Shown here one piece after another: positions 34,249 through 45,720 of a stretch of 64,000 nucleotides of DNA (position 1 is the first letter of the stretch; each line of letters opens with the position of its first letter). The position numbers and the translations under genes are program-made. The notes below the pieces were generated by a model. That model was not told where the DNA came from and searched no databases. It saw only the letters and a program-made list of their open reading frames with translations. Origin of the DNA: Narthecium ossifragum (lineage: Eukaryota > Streptophyta > Magnoliopsida > Dioscoreales > Nartheciaceae); assembly GCA_963920575.1 (NCBI GenBank), contig OY986966.1, positions 13,843,297 to 13,907,296 on the forward strand. The letters run 5' to 3'.

Positions 34249-35450
34249 ATGCCTCGCACCAAGAATGCCGGACCTCCTCCACCTCGAGCACCGACTCCTC
34301 CACCCAAGCTCTAACACAAGTTGAGAAGAGGAAGAAGAAAGCTACAGAAATGAGCGGGACGAAGAAGGTTAAAGGCTCACTTTGAGGGTCCTCATCTGCT
34401 CCTTCCTACGATGATTACTTCTTCCTAGATAGGGAAAGGTATAACTCTTGGCTTGAATTTAGGAAAAAATTTGTGATTTCGGGTAGAGCCCTTAAGATGC
34501 CCATAGGAAGAGAATTTGTTGTGGAAAGATTTTTTACAAATATGGGATGGAAGGACTTCTTAGATTTGCCCAAATACATGTATCCTGATATGGTCCGATA
34601 TTTTTATTGCAACATCACTGAGGATATTGATGATGAAGGAAATGTGATGATTAGTAGCTATGTGTATGGAAATGAAATAAAGATTACAATAGAATGGCTA
34701 AATGAGATACTAAATGCACCAAATCAAGGGGAGTGCACCTATTTTACTTCGTATGAGGATCTCCCAAGATTTGATAGGGATAAGCAAGGGAGAAATGCCA
34801 TCCTTAGATCTAGTCGAGTTGACAAAATTCCCATAGAATTAAATGACCTAAATCTACACTATAGGGAGCTTGCCCACTTTCTAGGAACAAACTTATTTCC
34901 CAAGGTTGGCCACCATGATCACTTGAAGCCCATTCATGCATACATCCTTTCGTGCATGGTTAGGGAGAAGCCTCAAAACTTAGGCTATATAATTATCAAA
35001 GAGATACTTAACCTTACGGCTAGGCAATCCCTACCCTTTGAAGGACTCTTAAGTAAAATCTTCCAAACCCTTACCCTCCACCTTGCTATTGATGACAGAA
35101 AACCCCTTTCTCAACCCTTTAGTAAATCCACCTATACAAGAATGTTGAAAACCAAACGTGCCTTAGGTTTTATTGTTCATGACCTTATGCTGAATGATGA
35201 GGAAGGAGAAAATCAAGGAGAACATGATGAGAAAGATGTGGGGGAAGAGGAAGGAGAGCCTAGACTTCAAGGACATCAAGGTGAATCCTCCCATAGCCGA
35301 GCTCATCGCACCACGGAACAAAGACTTGATGAGCTAGAAGCAAGATTGGAAAGGATGGAAGTCAATCAAGGTGAGATCAAGGCTTCTCAAGCACATATCA
35401 CTGAAGATCAAGCGAAGATGTGCAAGCAACTTGAAGACATTTTTACCTAA
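34249..35450 (+). pseudogene. SIRE extra ORF after pol (putative plant transposon protein type)
   Basis: An ATG at 34249 opens a Pro-rich N-terminus (MPRTKNAGPPPPRAPTPPPK) that stops at once; a second frame carries on with a TGA at 34383. The main frame runs from 34386 to TAA at 35448-35450 (about 354 codons). It holds YDDYFFLDRERYNSWLEFRK, then VVERFFTNMGWKDFL, ITIEWLNEILNAP and YRELAHFLGTNLFPKVGHHD. The last 100 residues are acidic and end in a coiled-coil-like stretch (TEQRLDELEARLERMEVNQ). I recognise the general type of the 'putative plant transposon protein' family often found in plant retroelements. Position matches the env-like ORF of SIRE elements, but no signal peptide or membrane segment is visible. 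Function unknown. Confidence 0.75.
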
Positions 35451-36052
35451 ATCAAAAATGAATTTCTACATTCCACACCTTCAGTTGATTGATCCTAAAT
35501 CCCCATCCATGTTACTTCTTTTTTATGATGCTCCAGGGGGAGAAAAAGTGTGATAAATGTTGAAAACAATTGCCCTACATTTCATTTCATATTTCTACTC
35601 TTGTATTTTGGAAAACCTTGTTTTTGAAATGAAACTCTTGTAATCCAAAGTTTGATGAATGTTTTGAATGGAAGGGTTGTAATGCAAGTGTTGGAATCTT
35701 TTGAATGAAAGGCAATGTTGTTAGAGATAGTTGATCATAATACAATGTTGTCATATAGTGTTAAGATGTATTGGTACATGATTTTTTATCTCAAATATCC
35801 ATATGAACTATTCCATGAAAGCTTACATTCATTCTTTGTAAAAGAAGTGAACATGCTAAAATTTAAGTTATCATGTCATTATATCTTAAAATTATCTTTT
35901 CCTATCCTTTTAGTGATATATGACTTGTGTGAATCTTGAGAATTCACTTTAGAACTCCTTTTAGGAAAGGAATGGATGCATAAATTAAGGGAGAGCTTAA
36001 AATATTTTATCATCATATTTAAAAGGGTTGTCATCATCAAAAAGGGGGAGAT
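35451..36052 (+). other. SIRE 3' untranslated region and PPT
   Basis: No gene is visible. 'gatgctccagggggagaaaaag' at about 35526-35547 is a purine tract like the terminal one. Its counterpart in the second SIRE-like element is at 45590-45612. The terminal PPT AAAAAGGGGGAGAT (36039-36052) directly precedes the LTR. Confidence 0.75.
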
Positions 36053-37120
36053 TGTTGATCCTAACCTTGTTTTGATGATGCCAATATACATTAAATGATA
36101 AAATATATGTTTAATACTTATCACCCCTTTAATTGGAAGCCTTAAATTCAATATTTGAGGAATTATTGTACTGACGGTCGATGCATAGAGACGGTCGATC
36201 CATGGATCGACCAAAGGGTTGCACTTTAGATGCACTAAACTTGACAAAATGAAATGTTGGCTCACGGTCGATCGGAGCATCGACCCTGAAAAGCTATTTT
36301 CTTGACAGAGCCTCATAGTCGATGTGACGGTCGATGGACTGGTCGACCGTGGCATTTGGATTTTGTGGTTTTAAATGTTGTAGGCTGATGGACGATCCGA
36401 CGGATGATGCGGCGATCGACCGTGGAGTATGATGATTGAAAGTGAAGAAGCGACGGTCGATCGGAACATCGATCCTGGGAAGCATTTTTCACAACAGAGG
36501 GTCACGGTCGATACGGCGGTCGATGGGTGGATCGACCGCTGCTCAAGAAGGCTGAGTTTTTGTACATGACGGTCGATGTGGCGGATGATGCATGGATCGA
36601 TCACAGCAATACGCAGAGTAAAAAACTAACCGTTAGAGAGTTACAGGGAGTCGTTGGAACTTCTTTTTGAGCTGGTTGAAGGCCAGAACTATTATTAATA
36701 TTTCTGAGATCATTTGAGCAAGTATAAGCAAGAGTTTACTATTAATTTCTTTTGAGTTACAACTTTTGTAAATCTTCTTCGAGTGTGAAGAAGTACATTG
36801 AGAGTAATCTAACAGCTGTTGGTTGTGATTGTAAGGTTATCAAGCACCAGGAAGCTAGGAGAAAAAACTTGTAAATATTTGTAAGTAGTGGAACCTCAAG
36901 GAGAACCTTGAGAGAAGTGGACGTAGACCAAGAGTTGGGTCGAACCACTATAAAATCGGTGCTATCTCTCTAACCCTTCTTGAATATAATTCTTGCATGC
37001 TGATTTACTTTAGTTTCGTCTCATTTACAAGCATTTAAGGTGTTAGATCTCTTCTACCTGATTTTTCCATTAATCTAGTTTTTCAAAAATAGTCCAATTC
37101 ACCCCCCTCTTGGACCTTCA
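36053..37120 (+). repeat. SIRE-like LTR shared by two element bodies
   Basis: The LTR starts TGTTGATCCTAACC and ends TTGGACCTTCA, 1068 bp. A PPT lies directly before it and a tRNA-Met-type PBS plus gag directly after it. It is thus the 3' LTR of the upstream body and the 5' LTR of the downstream one. It carries palindromic boxes at 36180-36600. Confidence 0.9.
36193..36600. promoter_or_regulatory. GGTCGAT-N6-ATCGACC boxes in SIRE LTR
   Basis: GGTCGATCCATGGATCGACC at 36193-36212 is a perfect 20-bp palindrome. Another full unit is at 36266-36285 (N6 = CGGAGC). Further half sites and units with changes occur to 36600 (36330, 36343, 36414, 36456, 36507, 36518, 36530). The cluster lies in the 5' half of the LTR. 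Confidence 0.55.
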
Positions 37121-37122
37121 AT

Positions 37123-37134
37123 TGGTATCAGAGC
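37123..37134 (+). other. Primer-binding site, initiator Met tRNA
   Basis: TGGTATCAGAGC, two bases after the LTR end. Confidence 0.9.
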
Positions 37135-37409
37135 TTGGTCTCTATTTTAGTGGTGTAACAACCCATAGAGGATCCTATTTAGAGATAGAAAACGTAGAGG
37201 GACAAGCTACCAATAGGCCACCATACTTCAATAGATCAAACTATACGTATTGGAAGGCCAAGATGGAAATATTCATCCAATCTATGGACTATGAGGCTTT
37301 GATGATGATAGAGGATGGACTCGTTACTCCTATGCAGATCATTGAGGGAAGGGAAGTTCCAAAATCCACGAGTGAGTATACCCCAGTTGACTTAAGGAGC
37401 CTCCAAATC
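37135..37409 (+). pseudogene. SIRE-like gag, 5' part
   Basis: The frame contains GQATNRPPYFNRSNYTYWKA, then KMEIFIQSMDYEALMMIEDG and KSTSEYTPVDLRSLQINA. That is the N-terminal gag region of SIRE-type elements and matches 42827-43060 and 48497-48276. It is cut after LQINA by other repeat DNA. Confidence 0.85.
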
Positions 37410-39076
37410 AATGCCCCAATGAAAGAACATGATCGGATCTAAGAATCAAAGATTCTATTCCATAATAAGTCACTGATATCAGCATCTCAGAACTCATTTG
37501 AACAAGCTTAAGAGCAGTGACGAAAACTCTACATGAATCAAAAAGATGAACAGAGGAATCCAACCCAGCCAAAACTACTGTGGCATAGAAGCAAATCATC
37601 GAGCACCCTACGTGCATACATAGAAGACCACCAATTTCAAAAGGAAAGATGCCAGCAAATGCCCAATACACAAAGGCCATATTCTCTAGTTTAGATCCAA
37701 AAATGGAGGCAACAAAATCGAATCCATGGACTAGCAGATGATCCAACAACAAACACCATGCATTCCATCTTTGAAATCCAGAAACAGAGAGGAGAAATAT
37801 TTTCTGATTCGACGTTCAAACATCATCGAATTGGAAATTAAACTTGGGTAGATGTAGCTCCGCATGTTAGGAACATGCAGACCAAGAATTGGATCAATTA
37901 CTTGATTAAATCTCCCGGAAATCACTAATCTGTTTGTTACTTGCTGTCTCATCGCAGGTTCGAAGGAAAACCACCACAAATCGTAAAAAACGCCAAAAAT
38001 TACAAAACTAGGTGGATCAGAAAGTAGATCCATAGATCTACAACTGCCCTGTTTATGATCAGCTGAGATCATGGACAAAAACCCCAGAAATCGAGGTTGA
38101 ACACGGCAGTTCCAGAGGAGACAGAAATCTAGAAAAGAATTTGCTAAAATATGATAAACATTGAAATCAATCCATTCCAAACACAAAACAACAATTAAAC
38201 TATCCTAGGAGCATGCTTTGGTGAGAAGAAATCAAGAGATTAATGATTCAACCACTAATCAACACTTAAACAAAGCCCTTGGTCAAGAACCCTACCTCTA
38301 TTAAGCCAATCTTCCCTTAATCCGCCATTAATCCATGCTAAGCCACCTCCTCCCTCGCCGTGGAGTGCCTCCAAGCCGTCAGGGAATGCCGGAGTTTCCC
38401 TCTCTCTCACTGCTTCACTCGCGACCAGAAGAAGAAGAAGGAGAGGAAGGAGAAAGGGGATCGGGTGGAGGAAAGAAAAGGAGGAGAAATGAAGGAGGGT
38501 ATTTATATTAAGTTAGAGATTAATGATTCAACAACTAATCAACACTTAAACAAAGCCCTAGGTCAAGAACCCTACCTTTGTTAAGCAAATCTTCCCTTAA
38601 TCCGCCGTTAATCCATGTTAACCCACCTCCCTCGCCGTGGAACGCCTCCAAGCCGTCGGGGAACGCCGGAGTTTCCCTCTCTCTCACTGCTTCGCTCGCG
38701 ACAGGAAGAAGAAGAAGGAGAGGAAGGAGAAAGGGGATCGAGAGGAGGAAAGAAAAGGAGGAGAAATGAAGGAGGGTATTTATATTAAATTATTCTCAAT
38801 CTCGACCGTCCGTCCGATCTTTCCCAATCGAGCTCTGATTTTCCCATCGAGAGCGCCTATAAGGATCTAATCAACCACACACCTCAATCCAAGGCCATGT
38901 GTGCACTACGTGGGTGTGAAACCGACCGCCAAGGCGCAATCTATCAAATTGCCCTTGGGGTCCAAAAGCAGTAATGCGATCAACCGATCGCAACCCAAGG
39001 CCAACCGAGTCAAGCCAACCAAACCAGATCCTCGACCTAACGCGGTCGGACCGGGTTAGAGGAATAGGTCCTCACA
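37410..39076 (-). repeat. Truncated E-type LTR (Tekay-related)
   Basis: On the - strand it starts TGTGAGGACC at 39076 and shares structure with the Tekay-type LTR ('ccccaagggcaattt', 'gtttcacacccacg', and near 38000 'gtagatctatggatctactttctgatcc'). The first 160 bases match 5705-5868. The 3' end is lost at the joint with SIRE gag. It lies within Athila A gag on its right side. A 280-bp tandem duplication (38236-38515 and 38516-38795) includes the TATA box. Confidence 0.7.
38236..38795 (-). repeat. 280-bp tandem duplication with the core promoter of LTR E
   Basis: 'gagattaatgattcaac' occurs at 38236 and 38516. The copies run in step to 'gaaggagggtatttatatta' at about 38493-38512 and 38772-38791. 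On the - strand each copy holds TATAAATAC followed by a purine/pyrimidine-biased leader. Confidence 0.9.
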
Positions 39077-41170
39077 TAATCCATCTTAAAAATAACTAAC
39101 AAGATGCCAACGCTCATACCCGTTGTGAGGACACAAGTTCAACATGTCTTTAAACCGTTCCCATGTCTGATACAGAGTCTCGTTGTCTTATCAGTCACTA
39201 AATATTCATAATTAAACCCCTTAAATTACCTTTATTAGGCTTAGAGTAGTTGTATTTAATTGTTTGTTAGTTGATTTCAGATTTAATCATGATATGAGAA
39301 GAAATACAAAAAATCAGCTAAAAAGATGAATTTATATGATAAAGACTGTTTCATCGCCTGTCAGGAGAATATTTCCCAGATATTCTTTATAAGTCCAAAT
39401 ATTCTGGAAATTTAGTATATAATAGAAGACTTCAAAAGCTACAATGTTCATGTTGGACACGTTGCGCGATTCCTGATGGATTGATTCCAGTTTTGAAGAA
39501 GATCAAGATACATAGCTGCTGAAAAACTGGTCTGTCGACGTTCAGATTAATAATCATTAAATATTTTCTATAAATCTAAATATTATAAAATCTTCGGGAT
39601 ATGACAGAAGACTTGAAGATCTAAAACTTTCCTGTTTAAGACGTTCTCAGATTCCAAGCCAATTAGCGCAAGAATTGAGTTAAAGTTGGAATCCTGAATA
39701 GGAGTTGAAATACGAAAAGCGGAAAGTCAAAGTTTAAGTCTAGATAGGACTCTTAAGTCCAAGTTTAAGATTTCCCTATTTAAAAGGCCTTTTCCAGCCG
39801 AATTTCTGATCTTTTTGACAATCTTTGGAGAGAGAATTAAGGAGAAGACAGTGAGGATGTGGATGGTGACAGCTTCCTATTCCAAGCCGATGGCGTTCAT
39901 CCAAAAGATGAGTTGCTAGTTATTGTACTTAGGATTATTCCTGAAACCCTAGCATAGTTTTCTATCTTCTTTGGTTTGAATCTTGTATTCTTCTCAAGAC
40001 ATGATCCTATGGATTTGCTTTTTATTGTTAATAGAGTTGAGGGAACATAGTTTCTTGACGTATTTTCAGTCCTACATGATTTCTGTGATTGATTGTAGAG
40101 ATTCATAGGATGGTTTTCATGTGATTTATGGTTTGCTAGTGAGATAGGCTATGCTAAGGTAGGATAGGTTGTGCCAAGGTCATTAGGAGTAGTATAATTT
40201 AAAATAATCGTAGGACCGAAGACAATCTATGCCAAGAAAGATAGGCTATGCCGTTAAGAACATAAATATTATTTTAGGGATTCATGTGAGCTTGTAGCCA
40301 TATGATCCATAATATTGAGAGAAGAGAACAAGAGGATAACTAGAGAAGATTGAAGGTGAAACTAGGGTGGATTGAGTAATTCCTAAGTCACTTATCCATT
40401 GATTCAAATTGATCAACCTTTTATTTCTTTTCTTTATTAGTTTAGATAACTCTATTCTATTTTTGATTATTTTCCTTAGTTTTAGGGTTTTGAGAATTGA
40501 TTTCAGTTTCCAACATTTTCCCTGTGGATCGACTCCTGACTTCACCGCTATTCTACCTAGTAGTGTAGTGATTGAATAAGGATTATAAATTTATATTTGA
40601 TTGAGTTTTTAACGTTTTAACGACAACGTTTGTGAGCGATCATTGTCCTTCTGTGTGAAGGTTGAGATTTGTCTCTTAAATGCATTGGTCTTGTGCTGTG
40701 GGAAATACTTGTTAAACAACATCTGTGTCATTTCAACCCAAGATCCTACCGATTCTGGCCTCAAGGAATATAACCAACTCTTCGCCTTGTCCTTCAGTGA
40801 GAAGGGAAAAACTTAAGTTGGATCATGTCTAGTGCGCCTGGTTGGCCATGGAAGGTCGCTACTATCTCATCAAACTCCTTAACATGTACATATGGACTTT
40901 CATTTTCCAACCAATGAAAGGTAGGAAGGAACTGAATCATGCCAGGTTTAAAGTCTACATGTGGTGCATTGGGTGGAAACATGATGCGTGAAGGTGTAGC
41001 GGTGCATGTGGGATTCAGATACTCTTGCAAACTCCTAGGAGCTTTCTATCCCTCGTGCTCAGCCATAGTCAAAGTATGTTGTGAAATCTGTTTTTGCGTC
41101 AAAGAGGTCAGCACTGCGTATGTCACTATCAGAGGTATCAGAATCACCCTCGGGACGTCTAACAAATCTG
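39077..41170 (-). pseudogene. Athila A gag, split by LTR X
   Basis: On the - strand from about 41170: a leader-proximal part, then PSRIMFPPNAPHVDFKPGM and FHWLENESPYVHVKEFDEIV (41030-40794). A frame change follows, then FPFSLKDKAKSWLYSL and NAFKRQISTFTQKD up to the LTR at 40642. It resumes beyond the LTR at 39187 with TLYQTWERFKDMLNLCPHNG. LTR E cuts it at 39076. All pol sequence of this element is missing from the window. Confidence 0.88.
39188..40642 (+). repeat. Solo LTR X, second copy, TSD TTGTC
   Basis: 1455 bp in + orientation, starting TTATCAGTCACTAAATATTC and ending GTTTGTGAGCGATCA. The usual TG start is changed to TT. A perfect TSD TTGTC flanks it (39183-39187, 40643-40647). It aligns along its length with the copy at 27415-28858. 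Confidence 0.95.
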
Positions 41171-41322
41171 CCTAATTCATTTCTATACCGAGTCATACAC
41201 CGACAATTACACAATTAAAATAGAAATAAGAAAAAGGAAACAAACAATAAGGAAGGGAACGAAGTTACAACCTTGATATCGTCAATCGTAGTCTGATGAT
41301 TTTAGCACTTCTCTGAACCGTC

Positions 41323-41340
41323 TCCCCGGCAACGCCGCCA
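41323..41340 (-). other. Athila primer-binding site
   Basis: The - strand reads TGGCGGCGTTGCCGGGGA. This is the Athila PBS (Asp tRNA type, TGGCGCCGTTGCCGGGGA) with one change. It lies five bases inside the LTR end at 41346. Confidence 0.9.
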
Positions 41341-41615
41341 AATTTTGATGTCATTCAAATGTGTCTCGCATATCGGTCACGGTGCAGTACAACACTAGTG
41401 AGGTCGATCCCACAAAAAGACGTGTAGAAAGCATCCAGAAACACAGATAATAATATATCGAAAATGATCAAGAGCGTAAGAGTTAAGAAAATTAGATCGA
41501 ATATTTAATGGTGATGGGAGATAAACAAACAAAATCAAAATTTAGAAAAGGCTAGGCTTCAGGAATCTCTCTCTTAGACTTGGGTTCTTCTCTTATCAAT
41601 GGTAGATGCAATACT

Positions 41616-42763
41616 TGTTAGTCCTAATAGTGTTTTAATGATGTTTTGATGATGCCAATGTGTTCCTAAATGTTAAAATATATATGTGATAAAATATATG
41701 TTGATAACAAGCTTTAACTTTCATATTTGATGTATTATTGAGTTGACGGTCAATGCGTGGATCAACCGTGAAGATTGGCGGATGCATCCGTGCATCATCC
41801 GTGGGATTGGCGGATGCATCCTTGGATCATCCGTGGGATTGGTGGATGCATCTGTGCATCATCCGTGGGATTGGCGGATGCATCCGTGGATCATCCGTGG
41901 GATTGACGGATGCATCCGTGGATCGACCGCGGAGGATAAAAGTAGCGACGGTCGATGGACCGATCGACAGTGGGCTATGTGACTCGGTATGAGGTGAAGC
42001 GACGGTCGAACGAGGCCTCGACCCTGGGAAGTGTTTTTCCTCACATAGCCTCACGAACGTTATGACGGTCGATGCGACGGTTGACCGTGAAGCTTGAAGG
42101 TCAATGCATGAATCGACTGCCGCTCAAGAAGATCGTGACGGACGATGTGGCGGACGATGCGACGGTCGACCGCCAGTCAGAAAACTAGCCATTAAAGAGC
42201 CGTTGCAGAAAAGCAAAGTGGCCGTTGAGAGCTGCTTTTAGAGGTCTCAAAGCTCAAGTATATATGGGAAGATACAGGAAACTTGGGGTAAGACTAAGGG
42301 AGATATCAGTTTACATTGTAACAAGTTTTAGTCTTCTTTTGAGAGCTTAAACTTTTGTAAACCTACTTCAAGTTGTGAAATAGACTTTGTGAGAAATCTC
42401 CAAGAGTTGGCGTGATTTGTAAGGTTCTCAAGCACCTGTAAGCTTGAGGGGGAGAGCTCCATCAGTTGTTAGAGGATTTGTAAGGTTGCCAAGCACCCGG
42501 AAGCTTGGTGGTAAAACTTGTAATGGAGAATTACAAGTAGTGGAACCTCAAGGAGGCCCTTGAGAGAGTGGACATAGGCAAGGTTTGTCGAACCATTATA
42601 AAATATGGTGAAAGTCTCCTAACTCTTTCTCTCATCCTTCATTACATGCTTCATTTATAGTTTTTATATCTAAACAAGCATACTAGTCTTCTAGCTTTCT
42701 AATTTGGTTTTCATCTATTGTATTTCAACAAAAGTGTCCAATTCAACCCCCCTTGGACATTCA
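41616..42763 (+). repeat. 5' LTR of SIRE-like element 2
   Basis: 1148 bp, TGTTAGTCCTAATAG...GGACATTCA. A TATA box (TATATAT) lies at 42259-42265. Upstream are the 32-bp repeat array (41774-41933) and GGTCGAT-type boxes to 42175. LTR ends agree with the 3' LTR. Confidence 0.93.
41774..41933 (+). repeat. Five 32-bp tandem units with CGGATGCATCCG palindrome
   Basis: The unit reads ATTGGCGGATGCATCCGTG followed by (C/G)ATCATCCGTGGG. Five units follow without gaps. The last ends GGATCGACCGCGG in place of GGATCATCCGTGG. CGGATGCATCCG is a 12-bp palindrome. The 3' LTR has five units at 49941-50100. Confidence 0.9.
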
Positions 42764-42765
42764 AT

Positions 42766-42777
42766 TGGTATCAGAGC
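42766..42777 (+). other. Primer-binding site, initiator Met tRNA
   Basis: TGGTATCAGAGC, two bases after the LTR. Confidence 0.92.
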
Positions 42778-42826
42778 CTTGTCTCTAAATTCAAGGTTTA
42801 ACAACCCTAGAGGATCCTAGGTATAG

Positions 42827-44582
42827 ATGGGAAACCAACAAGGACAATCTACCAATAGGCCTCCCTACTTTGATGGAGAAAACTATAATTATTAGACGAC
42901 TAGGATGGAAATTTTTATCCAATCCTTAGACTATGAAGCTTGGCTTCCCATTGAGGATGGACCATTCATTCCTAGCAAAACGCATGAAGGAAGGGATGTA
43001 CCCAAGCTTAAGAGTGAGTACACTCCATCCGACATAAGGAAATTGGAAATCAATGCTAAAACCAAATGCTTTCTTATTTATGCATTGAGCCCCAATGAAT
43101 TTAGTAGAATTTCAAGTTGTAAATTAGCCAAGGAAATATGGGAGAAGCTTGAGATTACATATGAGAGAACCAACCGAGTTAAGGAGACTAGGATAAGTAT
43201 GCTTGTTCATGACTATGAATTGTTTAGTATGAAGGCAAATGAGTCCATTAGTGAAATGTTTACACGCTTTAATAATATTTTGAATGTGCGTCAATCTCTT
43301 GGCAAATCTTATGCTAATGATGAAATTGGAAGAAAGATACTTAGGTGTCTACCTAAAGCATGGGATCCCAAGGTGACGGCGATTGAAGAAGCCAAAGACC
43401 TTTCCAAGCTATCACTTGATGAGCTCATGGGTTCACTCATGACCTATGAGATGAGTTTGAAGAAGAGGAACAATAAAGGAGAGAAGAAAGAAAAATCGGT
43501 TGCATTCAAGTCATCATACCAAGATTCATCAAGTTCAAGTGATGAAGAATCGGATTCAAGCGATGAAGAATTGGCATCAATCACAAGAAAAATCAAAAGT
43601 ATGCTCAATCGCCAAGGAGGAAAGAAAATTTTCAAGAAGAAAACCTCCGAAGGTGAAAAATCAAACTCTACCTCATCAAATTAAAATAACATTATATGTT
43701 ATGAGTGTAGAAAGCCCGGACATTACAAGCCCGATTGCCCTCGACTCAAGAAGCCAACAAAGAAGAATTTCAAGAAAAAGAAAGGCATGGTGGCAAATTG
43801 GAGTGAAAGCGATAAGGATTCTTCCTCCGATGAAAAAGACCAAGAAAAGGCAAATAAAATGTCTAATGGCCATCGCGGACAAGGAAGAAGATCATGAGGT
43901 AAATGATGAGTTAGCTTTTGATGAACTTTTTGAAGCTTATCATTCCTTAGCTAAAGATTTCAAGTTCCTTAAAAAGAAATATTATGCTTCATGTAAGGAC
44001 TTGAAGAAGCTAGAACAAGAAAAATTAGATGCCAAGCATAGAATTGACTTATTGGAAAATGAAAACAAATGCATGATGAGTAAGACATCCAATGATGATC
44101 ATGCCTCACTTAGAAAAGAATTTGAAAATTGCAAATGTGAGCATGACATTTTACAAAATAACTCAAGTAACTTACAAAAGGAAATCATCATTTTCAGAGT
44201 ATAAAAAAGGGATCTCACTCTTGAAAATAATGATTTAAAAATTACTCTTTCTAAGTTTATGAAGAGTAAGATCATACTTAATGAGATCCTTGATAGCCAA
44301 CGTAGTTCATTGAAAAAGAATGGAATTAGATATAACCCTAAGAAGATGAATAATTTTAAAAAGACAAGCTTTGTTAAAGCATCATCTCATCCTCCTAGAT
44401 TTGCAAATGCACCTACTTGTCACTATTGTTGTAAAATAGGACATATTGCTCCTAATTGCTATTTAATGAAGAATGCAAGTGCTAACATGTTTTGGATTCC
44501 AAAGCATTCATCTTATATGCACATTTCAAGAACTAACGATAGTGGACCCAAAAAGATTTGGGTACCAAAAATCAAGACATGA
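42827..44582 (+). pseudogene. SIRE-like gag of element 2
   Basis: Start ATG at 42827 (MGNQQGQSTNRPPYFDGENY). A TAG at 42893 stands at the Trp of the YxYW motif (TGG to TAG). The frame continues through MEIFIQSLDYEAWLPIEDG and ILRCLPKAWDPKVTAIEEAK to TAA at 43682. The first zinc knuckle CYECRKPGHYKPDC follows in the same frame. Then come a frame change, a long coiled-coil part (LEQEKLDAKHRIDLLENEN), a stop at 44204 and a second zinc knuckle CHYCCKIGHIAPNC. End TGA at 44580. Two knuckles with a coiled coil between them are usual for SIRE gag. Confidence 0.92.
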
Positions 44583-45720
44583 TTTGTGTTTGGAATGCTT
44601 GAGATCCATTTTGTCAAGACAAATTCAAAAGAAAAAGGTGATATCTTGATGGTGGATGCTCAAGACATATTGTGAGGACAAGAAAATGGTTCCAAGAAAA
44701 TGAGGTAAGCTAAATAATCATCAAATGATCCCTCCATTAATATGAAGTCTTGTTTCTCCATTTTCATTTGGTATTTCAAAATAGTTATAGTGAACTTTAT
44801 TCTATGATTTATTTTCCTTATGAAGTCTTGTTAATTTAAAAATGAATCCTTAAAAATATTTAATATCGATTAAAATCTTGTATCTTGATTGATTTTAAAA
44901 AGAGGTCATATCGTCATATTTTGCATTATAATGCTTGCTGATTTAAAATGAATTTTAATAATCTTTTATAAGATATTGTGACTTATATGCACCATAAGCC
45001 TCAAATTCTTCAAGTGTTTTCATGCAATGGAAAAGTGGCATGTGAGTTCTTAATACTCATTTTTCACAAACATACACTCATGTGCCATATCCATGATGAA
45101 ATGCATGAATTCCATGTTTAATGACTTGTTTTGGCTCATAATATTCAATTACATGTGCATGCAAAATTTCCTGAGATTATTGATTCAAAAATCATTTTAA
45201 ACTAAATTTCAAAATTCATTTTCTGGAAGTGACGGTCGACCGTGAGTTCACTTGGATCGACCGTGACTACGCAATATTTCATGAAATGCTCAAATCGTAC
45301 TTGATGGTCGACTGTGAACCTTTGAAGGTCGACCGCCACTTGTTGTGACACATTCTTTCATGAAATTTTTCATCGCATCTCATTTTAAAAAATAATTTTT
45401 CAATAATTTGTATATGGGGCAGATAAAGGAACTTATTGTTGGGGAGTACTGTATTTGATTGGATTTAAACATTTTTTTTAAAAATATATCCCCTACTTCT
45501 TTTAGTATTATGAATATTTTAATTGATTAGATATAAAGCCTCCATTAGTGATCAACTTCTTTTTCTTGCTCCATCACCACTTTTTGATGATGCCATAGGG
45601 GGAGAAAAAGTTGTGATGTGATCTATTGCTACCATCCATGATATTAGTTCAAGAAGAAATTATACTAAAAGATAAATTATCTTATCATAATATCATGGAT
45701 ATAACTTTTCAATATCATAT
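44583..45720 (+). other. Protease trace and post-pol region of SIRE-like element 2
   Basis: A protease trace (YLDGGCSRHI, Asp-Gly-Gly for the usual Asp-Ser-Gly) ends near 44700. What follows matches the post-pol region at 18300-18480 ('ttggctcataatattcaattacatgtgcatgcaaaat'). Boxes GGTCGACC/GGATCGACC lie at 45235-45340. A purine tract 'catagggggagaaaaag' is at 45594-45610. RT, RNase H and integrase are absent. Confidence 0.75.

Noticed and set aside
41616..41616. Perfect target duplication for SIRE-like element 2
   Set aside because: Flanks ATACT and GTCCT match at 3 of 5 bases only, so I do not claim an intact TSD.
42766..42777. tRNA gene fragments at TGGTATCAGAGC sites
   Set aside because: Each is a 12-base PBS next to an LTR end. 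No tRNA fold follows.
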